Shown: in pieces, positions 51,773 through 59,731 of the stretch
Numbering within the stretch: the first letter of the stretch is position 1
How the letters are laid out: each line of letters opens with the position of its first letter
Assembly: GCF_014466955.1 (NCBI RefSeq)
Contig: NZ_AP023396.1
Coordinates: forward strand, 1,798,001 to 1,862,000
From: Nocardia wallacei
GTDB lineage: Bacteria; Actinomycetota; Actinomycetes; Mycobacteriales; Mycobacteriaceae
DNA length: 64,000 bases
Reading direction: 5' to 3'
The notes under the pieces: model-generated
Seen by the model: only the letters and a program-made list of their open reading frames with translations
The model's database searches: none
What the model was told of the DNA's origin: nothing
Made by a program: the position numbers and the translations under genes

Positions 51773-51976
51773 ATGACCGACGATCTGCCGCAGCGTAATC
51801 CAGGAGCGACGTTGCCCACGCATTTCGAGCGGCTGGGCGAGGCGCTGGCAACGGTCATCGTCGCCCGAGACGAGTCCGGCGGCCCGCTAGCGCGGTCGTT
51901 CTCGTGCGACGAGGCGACGATGCGACGGGTCGCTGAGCAATTACCGCTATGGACCGGCGACCCTGCGGCCGATTGA
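51773..51976 (+). CDS. Hypothetical small protein heading the heptose operon
   Basis: 67 residues from the ATG at 51773 (MTDDLPQRNPGATLPTHFERL); the frame is open further upstream but without a good start. It contains LGEALATVIVARDESGGPLAR and ends WTGDPAAD. No family recognised. It is followed after six bases by another small gene in the same direction. Confidence 0.45.
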   Translation: MTDDLPQRNPGATLPTHFERLGEALATVIVARDESGGPLARSFSCDEATMRRVAEQLPLWTGDPAAD

Positions 51977-51982
51977 TCCGCC

Positions 51983-52264
51983 ATGGAGCGCCGCCTGGTC
52001 GTTGACTTCGACATCCCGGGAGTGCCGGTACAGCACTACCGAGCAGAGCGGTGTGCCGCAGAGGCATTCGCCGCCGAAGCAACACGACAGGGACTGGCGC
52101 GTGTGACGGTCGACGATCTGGCGACCGACGAGATGAAACAACTTCCGTACCAGCGGCTTTTCCTACCCAGCAGAAGGGACGACCACACTGATGGACTCGA
52201 TACGAGCACCGATGCGGCCTGGCATGCGGCCGATGGACCGCATGCCCGCCATTATCTGCACTGA
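51983..52264 (+). CDS. Hypothetical small protein
   Basis: 93 residues. LVVDFDIPGVPVQHYRAERCAAEAFAAEATRQGLARVTVDDLATDEMKQL is a compact alpha/beta-looking segment without a family match. The last 30 residues overlap the start of the nucleoside-hydrolase-like gene by 74 bases, in another frame, so the natural end may be earlier or the overlap real. Function unknown. Confidence 0.45.
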   Translation: MERRLVVDFDIPGVPVQHYRAERCAAEAFAAEATRQGLARVTVDDLATDEMKQLPYQRLFLPSRRDDHTDGLDTSTDAAWHAADGPHARHYLH

Positions 52265-53210
52265 TGTCGGGCACGACCCGGACGATTTGCTGGCGCTCAT
52301 CCTCGCTGCGGCGGCGCTGCCGCTGCGGCTGGTGGTGACCAGTGACGAATTCGGCGGCGGTCAACGCGCAAGGCTGGCGCGGTTCCTGCTGAACTTGTGC
52401 GGGCGAACCGGGGTCGTGGTGGTCGCCGGCGCGGAAATCGAGGGCGCGCAAGCGCGATGGGTGTGCGACGGTCTGGTGCCCGCCGGATTCCCGCCAGTCT
52501 CGGCGCCGGTGACCGGGTCGGTAATCGACGCCGTGCGCGCGGTGCTGGGCGAGACCGGGCGTGCGGCGTGGATCGGTCAGGGACCGATGAGCAACCTGGC
52601 CCACCTCTACGCCGACGCACCGGGGTTGGCGCGGCGGCTGACGATCATGCAGATGGGCGGCGGCTTCGCCCATCTGTACAGACGGCCCGATCGTGCCTCG
52701 CACAACCTGCGCATGGACCCCGCAAGCGCCCGGACGGTGCTGACCGCGCCCGATCTGGACGTAGCCTTGGTGACCTCCGATGTCACCTTCACCCCCGAGA
52801 CCGCGATCGACGCGGACAGCGAGGTGTATCAGCTGCTCGCGGCGGCCAACGCGCCGAAGTGGGCGAAACTCGTCGCTGCGGGCTACGACCGATGGTTCGC
52901 CGGGGAACGTTCCGCGTCGATGGCGGCCGACCCGCTGACCGTGACCGCTGCGGCCGGGATGGGCTTCGTCGAGTTCGCCACCCATCACGTGACGGTGGCG
53001 CCGGACGCGCGCATGTACGACAACCCCGACGGTGTGGCCCTGTCCATGTCGGTGGCGGCGGACTATGCGGCGTTTCGGGCGTGGGTCACCACGGTGGTGC
53101 AGCATGCTCTCGAGGTCGGGATGCGATACGACCCCGCCTTGATCGGGCATAAGCCGGGGAACACCCGACCCGTGGCCACCGGGCACGCCATGCCGATCGG
53201 TACCCGGTAA
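52191..53210 (+). CDS. Nucleoside-hydrolase-like protein
   Basis: 339 residues from the ATG at 52191 (AAGGGA upstream; an ATG at 52242 is an alternative). The Ca-binding signature DVGHDPDDLLAL near residue 25 is that of inosine-uridine hydrolases. TIMQMGGGF and NLRMDPASARTVL are also family-like. Near the end, AADPLTVTAAA keeps the active-site Asp, but the adjacent catalytic His of the family is Ala. So it binds a ribosyl substrate in that fold, but classical hydrolysis with a leaving-group His is doubtful. It is an unusual member in a sugar operon. Confidence 0.7.
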   Translation: MDSIRAPMRPGMRPMDRMPAIICTDVGHDPDDLLALILAAAALPLRLVVTSDEFGGGQRARLARFLLNLCGRTGVVVVAGAEIEGAQARWVCDGLVPAGFPPVSAPVTGSVIDAVRAVLGETGRAAWIGQGPMSNLAHLYADAPGLARRLTIMQMGGGFAHLYRRPDRASHNLRMDPASARTVLTAPDLDVALVTSDVTFTPETAIDADSEVYQLLAAANAPKWAKLVAAGYDRWFAGERSASMAADPLTVTAAAGMGFVEFATHHVTVAPDARMYDNPDGVALSMSVAADYAAFRAWVTTVVQHALEVGMRYDPALIGHKPGNTRPVATGHAMPIGTR

Positions 53211-53437
53211 TGGCCGACAGCCTGGTGCGAGGGCACCTGAACCCGGCCACCTTGACACACACCCAATCCAATATCGGCGACTGCTTCGCCGACCCCGGCG
53301 CACTGACCTACGGCCAGGCCCTGCATGCCCAGACGCTGCACCAGTACTGCTCACCGAGCTGCGGTGTCCGCAACCGAATCGATGAACAGCTCGGGACTGC
53401 GGCCAGTGAAATCGGAGAGGCGAGCTCAGATGACTAG
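53210..53437 (+). CDS. Hypothetical small protein
   Basis: 75 residues; the ATG shares a base with the preceding stop (TAATG), which supports coupled translation. Contains IGDCFADPGALTYGQALHAQ and the Cys pair YCSPSCGVRNRI. It overlaps the methyltransferase start by eight bases. No family recognised. Confidence 0.45.
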   Translation: MADSLVRGHLNPATLTHTQSNIGDCFADPGALTYGQALHAQTLHQYCSPSCGVRNRIDEQLGTAASEIGEASSDD

Positions 53438-54260
53438 TCCCCGTCGCGCAGACAATGAGGCGATCGTGCTCGATCCGTCTCAGGCACACAGCGGACGCAT
53501 TCACGACGTCCTGTTGGGTGCGGGCAAAGACGCCTATCTGGTGGACCTCGAGGCCGGTCACAAGCTGATCACCCACTCCCGCGCCTTTCTGGTCGCGGCC
53601 CGCGCGACACGTTTGTGGCTGCTGCGGGCCGTGCGGTACCTGGCAAGTGAACAGCTGGTACGGCAGTTCGTCGAACTCGGCAGCGGCTACCCATGCTCGC
53701 CGAACCTGCACGAGGTAGCCCGCAACTGCGCGCCGACCGCACGCATGGTCTACGTCGATCACGACCCGGTGGTCGCCGCCCACGGCCGAGTATTTCTCGC
53801 CGACGAACAAACTGAATTCGTCCACGCCGATCTGAGCGACACCGACGCCCTCGTCACCGAGATCACCGCTGCCATGGATCCGAGCGAGCCGATCGCGGTG
53901 TGTCTGTCGTTCGTCGCCGAATTCCTGCCCGACCCGGGCATGGTCGTGGACGCGGTCACGACCATGCTGCCGAGCGGCTCGTTCCTGGCACTCAGCCATA
54001 TCACACGTGACGCTGATCCCGGCCCCGTCGACCGCGCGGCCGATATCTACACCGGATTCGGCATCGAATTCCGTTCTCGCAGTCGCGACGAGGTCGCGGC
54101 ACTGCTGGCCGGCTATGACCTCGTCGAACCTGGGCTGGTTGCGCCACACCGTTGGTGGTCACCCCACGACGTCGACCAGCGTCGTGCCCGCAACCTCGGC
54201 TGGGAGCCGCCGCAGGCCGACGACCTGTGTTGCCGCGCCGCCGTCGGGCGACTGCGATGA
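53430..54260 (+). CDS. SAM-dependent methyltransferase, DUF574 family
   Basis: 276 residues from the ATG at 53430. The DUF574 pattern is clear: QAHSGRIHDVLLGAGKDAYLVDLEAG at the start, then ARATRLWLLRAVRYLASE, the SAM site RQFVELGSGYPCSPN, MVYVDHDPVVAAHGRVFLAD, and SLSHITRD-like ALSHITRDA. The family is abundant in actinobacteria, often next to biosynthetic genes, and the substrates are mostly unknown. It lies 71 bases before the GmhA-HldE gene. Confidence 0.8.
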   Translation: MTSPRRADNEAIVLDPSQAHSGRIHDVLLGAGKDAYLVDLEAGHKLITHSRAFLVAARATRLWLLRAVRYLASEQLVRQFVELGSGYPCSPNLHEVARNCAPTARMVYVDHDPVVAAHGRVFLADEQTEFVHADLSDTDALVTEITAAMDPSEPIAVCLSFVAEFLPDPGMVVDAVTTMLPSGSFLALSHITRDADPGPVDRAADIYTGFGIEFRSRSRDEVAALLAGYDLVEPGLVAPHRWWSPHDVDQRRARNLGWEPPQADDLCCRAAVGRLR

Positions 54261-54331
54261 CGAGGTGAGCCCCGGCGAACGCCAACCCAAATGAGCATCA
54301 AATGTGCTGATGGACAAGGAGATCCGTAACC

Positions 54332-56356
54332 ATGATCGAGGCGGGGAGACAGATGAACGAATCCGGCGCGGATCGCGTCGCGAAGTTGTCCGAAGCCCTG
54401 GAACGCACCGATCTGGACAAGGTCCGGTCGTGGGGCCAGATGGTAGCCAGCCGACTACGGCGCGGCGGGCGAGTGCTAGCCGTCGGAAATGGTGGAAGCG
54501 CCGCGCAGGCGCAGCACCTGGTTGCTGAGTTGGTGGGCCGGTTCGAGACGGAGCGCAACCCACTCGCTGCGCTCGCGCTCACCACTGACTCCGCGGTGGT
54601 GACTGCGATCGGCAACGACTACGGCTTCGACCAGTTGTATGCCCGGCAGGTCCGTGCACACGGTCGGGAGGGCGATGTGTTGATCGCGATTTCCACTTCC
54701 GGGTGCAGCACGAACGTGATCGCTGCCGCCACAGAGGCGAACGAGCTAGGGATGCTCACCTTCGCCTTGACCGGTCCCGCTGACAGCGTATTGGCGCGAG
54801 TATGCGACGAGGTGGTGTCAGTCGATTCGTCGGCGACCTCAACCATTCAAGAATGCCACCTTCTGATCGCGCACGAACTGTGTGCGGCGGTCGATGCGGC
54901 TTTGGCATCCGCCCCGTCGACGTCGCAGCCGACCGAAGCAGAGACCGCCGAGTCCGTCCCGCCGCCGACGGTTGAGCACGCTCGGCGCCTGGTGATTGTC
55001 GGTGACGTGCTGGCCGACTGTGACTGGTGCGGTGAGGTCACGCGGGTATCGCCGGAAGCGCCAGTGCCGGTGCTCAGCGCGGTGTCACGGCAGTGGCGAC
55101 CAGGCGGGGCAGGCTTGGCCGCGATCCTTGCCGCCCACGATGGCTGCGAGGTCACGCTGGTGACCGCGATCGGCGCCGACGAGCCCGGCCTGCGGATTCT
55201 CAGCGACCTCACCGAGGCGGGGGTGTCGGTGATCGATCTGGGCATCGAGGCGCCGACCCCGGTGAAGATCCGGATGCGGGCACGCGGACAGACCCTGGTC
55301 ATGGTCGACGACTCCGATCCGGCGGTGCCGGTGGGCGATCCGCCCCCAGAGGTCGCGCACGCCCTTGTCGAGGCACAAGGCGTACTCGTCGCCGACTACG
55401 GGCGCGGGGTAGCCGCCCAACCACGACTGCGAGTACTGCTGGCCACCGTGGCGCGGCGTGTGCCGGTGGTGTGGGATCCCCATCGTCACGGCCCGGCACC
55501 GACCGACGGGGTGAGCGTCATCGTCCCGAATGCGGAGGAAGCCGATCTGCTCACCGCCGAGGACGGAGCGGCCGGCGACCTCGACAGCGATGTCCGCCGG
55601 GCGCGCAGCCTTCGATCACGATGGCGATGCCAGTACGCGGTGGTCACCCGAGGCGCCGATGGCGCTGTCCTGGTCGGCGCCGACACCGATCCCGCGCACG
55701 TATTCCCGGCCCCACGCCGGGAGCAAGGCGATACCTGCGGGGCGGGTGATCGGTTCGCCGTGAGGCTGCTCGGTGAACTGATCGGTAATCGCACAATGTC
55801 GACAGCTGTGCAACGCGCCGTCACAGCGGCGGCCGACTACGTCGCCGGGCAACGCGCTACGGCGGGCAACCACCCGCGACCGGATGGCGCGGGTGACGGG
55901 TTCGCTGTGGCCGATCGGGTGCACGCAGCCGGTGGCCGGGTGGTGGCCACCGGCGGCTGTTTCGATGTGCTGCACGACGGGCACCGACAGCTGCTGGAGG
56001 CCGCTCGCGCCATGGGCGACTGCTTGATCGTGCTGCTCAACAGCGACGCGTCGGTGGCCAATTTGAAGGGACCGAACCGGCCGCTGGTACCGCAAGCGCA
56101 GCGGGCGGCGATGCTGACAGCATTCTCCTTCGTCGACGCGGTGCTGGTGTTCGACGAGGACACCCCGGCTGCGCTGTTGGAAAGGTTGCGTCCGCATGTG
56201 TGGGTCAAAGGCGGCGACTACGGAGCGACCGAACTACCCGAAACGGCCGTGGTGCAACGTCATGGCGGCCAAGTTGTCGTCGGCCCGTACCTGGAAGGGG
56301 TGTCGACGAGCGAGCTGATCGAACGCGCTGTCGCCGGGCGGGTGATGCAGCCATGA
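54332..56356 (+). CDS. GmhA-HldE trifunctional fusion: sedoheptulose-7-P isomerase, heptose kinase, nucleotidyltransferase
   Basis: 674 residues; AAGGAG precedes the ATG at 54332. Residues 30-195 are a GmhA-type SIS isomerase (GNGGSAAQAQHLVAELVGRF, ISTSGCSTNVI). Residues 215-510 are a PfkB-type HldE kinase (RLVIVGDVLADCDW, WRPGGAGLAAILAAHDG, and the signature DTCGAGDRFAVRLL). Residues 535-674 are the HldE cytidylyltransferase-like domain (GGCFDVLHDGHRQLLEAA, VWVKGGDYGATELPE, STSELIERA). Together they convert sedoheptulose 7-phosphate to heptose 1,7-bisphosphate and, after removal of the 7-phosphate, to an NDP-heptose, by family precedent ADP-activated. The GmhB phosphatase needed in between is not seen in the window. 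The fusion of all three domains is rare. Confidence 0.88.
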   Translation: MIEAGRQMNESGADRVAKLSEALERTDLDKVRSWGQMVASRLRRGGRVLAVGNGGSAAQAQHLVAELVGRFETERNPLAALALTTDSAVVTAIGNDYGFDQLYARQVRAHGREGDVLIAISTSGCSTNVIAAATEANELGMLTFALTGPADSVLARVCDEVVSVDSSATSTIQECHLLIAHELCAAVDAALASAPSTSQPTEAETAESVPPPTVEHARRLVIVGDVLADCDWCGEVTRVSPEAPVPVLSAVSRQWRPGGAGLAAILAAHDGCEVTLVTAIGADEPGLRILSDLTEAGVSVIDLGIEAPTPVKIRMRARGQTLVMVDDSDPAVPVGDPPPEVAHALVEAQGVLVADYGRGVAAQPRLRVLLATVARRVPVVWDPHRHGPAPTDGVSVIVPNAEEADLLTAEDGAAGDLDSDVRRARSLRSRWRCQYAVVTRGADGAVLVGADTDPAHVFPAPRREQGDTCGAGDRFAVRLLGELIGNRTMSTAVQRAVTAAADYVAGQRATAGNHPRPDGAGDGFAVADRVHAAGGRVVATGGCFDVLHDGHRQLLEAARAMGDCLIVLLNSDASVANLKGPNRPLVPQAQRAAMLTAFSFVDAVLVFDEDTPAALLERLRPHVWVKGGDYGATELPETAVVQRHGGQVVVGPYLEGVSTSELIERAVAGRVMQP

Positions 56357-57330
56357 CCCGCTCCGTGCTGGTCACCGGGACGGCCGGGTTCATCGGCGGG
56401 CATGTTGCCACCGGTCTGCATGCGGCCGGGTGGACGGTGACCGGAGTCGACCAGAATCCCGCGGCTACGGCGTGGCCGTGGGAATCGATCACCGTGGACG
56501 CTGCCGACCCAGCTGTGCTGGCTCGGATCGCTGGAGGGGAGTTCGCGGTGGTCGTGCACCAGGCAGCGGTCAGCGACACCCTCGCCGCAGATGACGAGCG
56601 GTTGCGGTGGGCCAACGCCACGGTGCCGCTGCGGCTGGCTCGCGCATGCACCGACTCCGGGACACGACTGGTGTATGCCTCCTCGGGCAGCGTGTACGGC
56701 GTGGTGCCGCACGGGGCGTCGTCCCGCGAATCCGACACCGAGGATCGTGGGCGCTGCTCGGGCCCCCTGAATTGTTACGCGAAATCCAAACTCGTCCTGG
56801 ATCAGTCGATGCTGCGCCGCGCGGCGGTGTTCGGCCTGGATTGCGTGGGGTTGCGCTACACGAACGTCTTCGGTCCCGGCGAGGAATCCAAAAGCTCGAT
56901 GGCCTCGATTCTGTGGCAGATCGTCACGGCCGTGGCGGCGCGGCGGCCGGTCCGGTTGTTCGACGACACCTTGACCGCCGCGCGGGACTACCTGCCGGTG
57001 CAGGTGCTGGTGTCGACGCTGGTGCGGCTGCTCGATACCCCGCAGGTCGCAGGCGTCTACAACCTCGGTTCCGGGACCGCGATCCGGTTCGAGACCTTGC
57101 TGGGCTGGTGTACGGAGTGGGCGGGCGCACCGGTGCCGCTGGTGGGGGTGCCGAACCCGATCCGTGACCGCTACCAGTACTGGACGTGCGCCGATATGCG
57201 GCGACTGCGCGCCGCGTTGCCTGGCCTGGAGCCGGTGGACACCGAGGTGATCCACCGGTACGCCCGCGACCTGTTCGACCACGCCCGCGCCGAAACCTTC
57301 GGCGTCGGCGAGCTTGTGAAGTCCCTGTGA
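56353..57330 (+). CDS. HldD-like NAD(P)-dependent nucleotide-sugar epimerase
   Basis: 325 residues; the start overlaps the fusion gene's stop (ATGA). TGTAGFIGGHVATGL is the Rossmann glycine motif, SSGSVYG and NCYAKSKL give the Ser/Tyr-x-x-x-Lys triad (YAKSK), and RYTNVFGPGEESKSSMASI closely follows ADP-glyceromanno-heptose 6-epimerase (RYFNVYGP, KGSMAS). It should invert C6 or otherwise modify the activated heptose made by the preceding enzyme. The C-terminus ends with a helix as in short-chain sugar epimerases. Confidence 0.85.
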   Translation: MTRSVLVTGTAGFIGGHVATGLHAAGWTVTGVDQNPAATAWPWESITVDAADPAVLARIAGGEFAVVVHQAAVSDTLAADDERLRWANATVPLRLARACTDSGTRLVYASSGSVYGVVPHGASSRESDTEDRGRCSGPLNCYAKSKLVLDQSMLRRAAVFGLDCVGLRYTNVFGPGEESKSSMASILWQIVTAVAARRPVRLFDDTLTAARDYLPVQVLVSTLVRLLDTPQVAGVYNLGSGTAIRFETLLGWCTEWAGAPVPLVGVPNPIRDRYQYWTCADMRRLRAALPGLEPVDTEVIHRYARDLFDHARAETFGVGELVKSL

Positions 57331-57344
57331 TCGGAGGAAACGCA

Positions 57345-58454
57345 ATGTCTACCAGCACAACCGGCGTGCTCGCTGGCGAGAAGGCGCTACGCCACCGGCT
57401 CACGGCCTTGTCGCGGTCGCTGCGCGAGGTGACCGCGGTCGAGCACCTCCAAGAGCCGCGGTACATCAGCTACGACACCGTCCGCGATGCCGACGGCACC
57501 ACCTACGGCCGCAAGAAGGCGATCCTGATGTCGGGCGGCTGTTCGGTGCCGACCTGCACCATGTGTCCGTTCACCAACTACAACAACTTCGGCCTGCACG
57601 GCGCGAACCCCCGGGGCTTGCGCGAGCAGGTCGCCACGCTGCTGGCACGCACCGATGACGAGCCGGACTACGACATGCTCGCCCTCTACAACGACGGGTC
57701 GTTCTTCGCCCGCCGCGAGGTACCGGCCGAGGTCCAGCTCGATATCGCCCGCCGCGTCGCGGTCACTGGTGTGCGCCGCCTGGTCGTCGAAAGCCTGCCC
57801 CAATTCCTCACGCCCGAGACCCTGGCACCTTTCGTCGAGGCCCTCGGCGATGTCGAGCTCGAGGTGGGAATCGGGTTGCAATCGGCCGACCGGCTGGTCC
57901 GCGAAACCCTGGTCAACACCCGAATCACCCGTGAGTCGTTCGAAGACGCGGTGGCGTTGATGCAGGCACACCACGTAATTCCCAAGGTGTACCTGATGAT
58001 CAAGCCCCCGTTCCTCACCGACGGCGAGGCCATCACCGACGTGATCTCCTCCACCGAGTACGTGGCCTCGCTCGGCATCGGCGGAGTCACCGTGTGCCCG
58101 ACGAGGCTGGCACCGAACACCGTGGCGTGGTGGCTCTACCAACGCGGGCACTACCAGGCGCCGAACCTGTGGACCGTCGTCGACGCCGTGCGCGGCGCGC
58201 ACGCCAAAGCGGCGGTGCGGGTGGCCTGTATCAACATGCGCGGCACAGACTTCGACTCGGTGTACCCGGACTCCTGCGAGCGCTGCGCGAACGGCATCGT
58301 CGACGGGCTGGTGTCCTACAGCGTCACCGGTGACCTCGCCGATTTGCCCGTCACCTGCGACTGCCGGCCTGACATACGAGCGGTCGACCTCGACCATGAC
58401 GCGATCCTTGCCCGCACCGCGGCATCCCTCGACGTCGGCGAGGCCACCCCGTGA
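57345..58454 (+). CDS. Radical SAM enzyme of the RaSEA/TIGR01210-like group
   Basis: 369 residues from the ATG at 57345, which follows GGAGGAAACGC. The iron-sulfur cluster motif is CSVPTCTMCPF (Cys66, 71 and 74, CX4CX2C) preceded by KKAILMSGG. NNFGLHGANPRGLREQV, ALYNDGSFFARREV, LVVESLPQFLT and TVCPTRLAPNTVAWWLY fit the archaeosine-synthase radical SAM group. RaSEA forms the amidine of archaeosine; the function of bacterial relatives is not settled. In a sugar operon it may make or modify a nitrogen-bearing or carbon-extended group. It overlaps the P450 start (GTGA). Confidence 0.82.
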   Translation: MSTSTTGVLAGEKALRHRLTALSRSLREVTAVEHLQEPRYISYDTVRDADGTTYGRKKAILMSGGCSVPTCTMCPFTNYNNFGLHGANPRGLREQVATLLARTDDEPDYDMLALYNDGSFFARREVPAEVQLDIARRVAVTGVRRLVVESLPQFLTPETLAPFVEALGDVELEVGIGLQSADRLVRETLVNTRITRESFEDAVALMQAHHVIPKVYLMIKPPFLTDGEAITDVISSTEYVASLGIGGVTVCPTRLAPNTVAWWLYQRGHYQAPNLWTVVDAVRGAHAKAAVRVACINMRGTDFDSVYPDSCERCANGIVDGLVSYSVTGDLADLPVTCDCRPDIRAVDLDHDAILARTAASLDVGEATP

Positions 58455-59731
58455 AACCGCCACCTACCATCGCCGAACCACCACCAGGGTCGCACCTGCC
58501 GCAGATTCTGGCTGCTGCGCACGCTCGGCATGGCCCCGTCTTTGGTGTCGGCTCAACGACGGGGCCGCCGACGGTGTTCTGCATCGGGCCGGACTCGGTG
58601 CGGTAGATGTTCGACCAGGAACGCGCAGGCACGCTGAGGGTGTACAACACTGCGGCGGTGCAGGCGCTGTTCCGCAGAGCGGTGTTCACCCTCCACGGTG
58701 CCGAACACCTGCGGGCGCGCAGTTTCCTGTCGACCGGGTTGCGCCACGGTGCGGTCACCGCCTACCTGCCGACAATCGGCGCTATTGCGCACCGCCATGT
58801 CGCCCAATGGGCCACCCTGCCGACCATCGAGCTCTATCAGGCGGCGCGCGACTACACGATGGCAGTGTGCCTGGCCGCGATCATCGGCCTGGCCGTCGAC
58901 GACCCCATCGCACAGCGGGTGCCGGACCTGTTCGACCGATTCGTCGCCGGAACCGAACTCCCACCGACCCGCACGACCGGCAGCGACCCGGCATACGCCG
59001 CCGCACTCGCCGCCGCCGAGGAACTGCGCGCCCTGCTCGAATCGCCCGCAGTGCGCATAGAGGGCAGGGCCGAGTCGGTGACCTCGAAGCTGGTCGCCGC
59101 CGGTCACGCCCCGGGCGGAAGCTTGGCTGATCATCTGCTGGCCCTGCTGATCGCCGCGCGAGAAACCACCGCCAGCCTGGTTACCTGGTTGCTGGTCGAG
59201 TGCGCGCTCGACGACCAGCTCGCCACCGCGCTCACCGCTGAAGCCCGCAGTCTGGTCGAGAACCCGTTGCAGGTGCTCCAGCACGGCGCTATCCCGCAGT
59301 TGCGGCACGTGCTGACCGAGTGCACCCGAGTCCATACACCCAACACGATCGCGACCCGGCGGGCCACTACGCCGGTGACGCTCGGCGGCTATCTGGTCCC
59401 AGCAGGCTGGCACGTCGCCTACAGCGCTCCCGTCACCCACCTTCTACCGCAGGAATATCCGGACCCGGAAGCGTTTTGCCCGCAACGCTTTCGCAGTGCC
59501 GAGGGCAGGCGCCGCGCCGCGGGGCTGCTCGCGTTCGGACGCGGCCCGCACGCCTGTGCAGGTCGCGGGTTCGCCGAGGCCACGACACTGTTGCTGGCGG
59601 CGGCTGTGCTGGCCGAACACTGGATCGACCTGCCGGCCCGACGACCAGAGGTCGGCCGATTCCAGCCGGTCCGGGCGCCAGCGGGGCCGGTCGAAGCCCG
59701 CATACGCACAAGGGAGGTGGCTGGCCGGTGA
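58451..59731 (+). pseudogene. Cytochrome P450 with an in-frame amber codon near the N-terminus
   Basis: From the GTG at 58451 the frame reads a P450 N-terminus (SHLPQILAAAHARHGPVFGVG, FCIGPDSVR) to a TAG at 58604-58606, where homologues usually have Trp before FD, then continues immediately as MFDQERAG to 59731. The rest is complete: I-helix ARETT, ECTR of the ExxR motif, and heme loop FGRGPHACAG (Cys at codon 369). Without the stop it would be 426 residues, the usual size. A single G-to-A change (TGG to TAG), a sequence error or readthrough/reinitiation at ATG 58607 would each explain it. Function if restored: oxidation of a biosynthetic intermediate. Confidence 0.8.

Noticed and set aside
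49758..51773. Long 671-codon plus-strand open frame
   Set aside because: It lies antisense to the XRE-SUMF1 and aminotransferase genes, has no family pattern and low-complexity composition; a GC-rich shadow.
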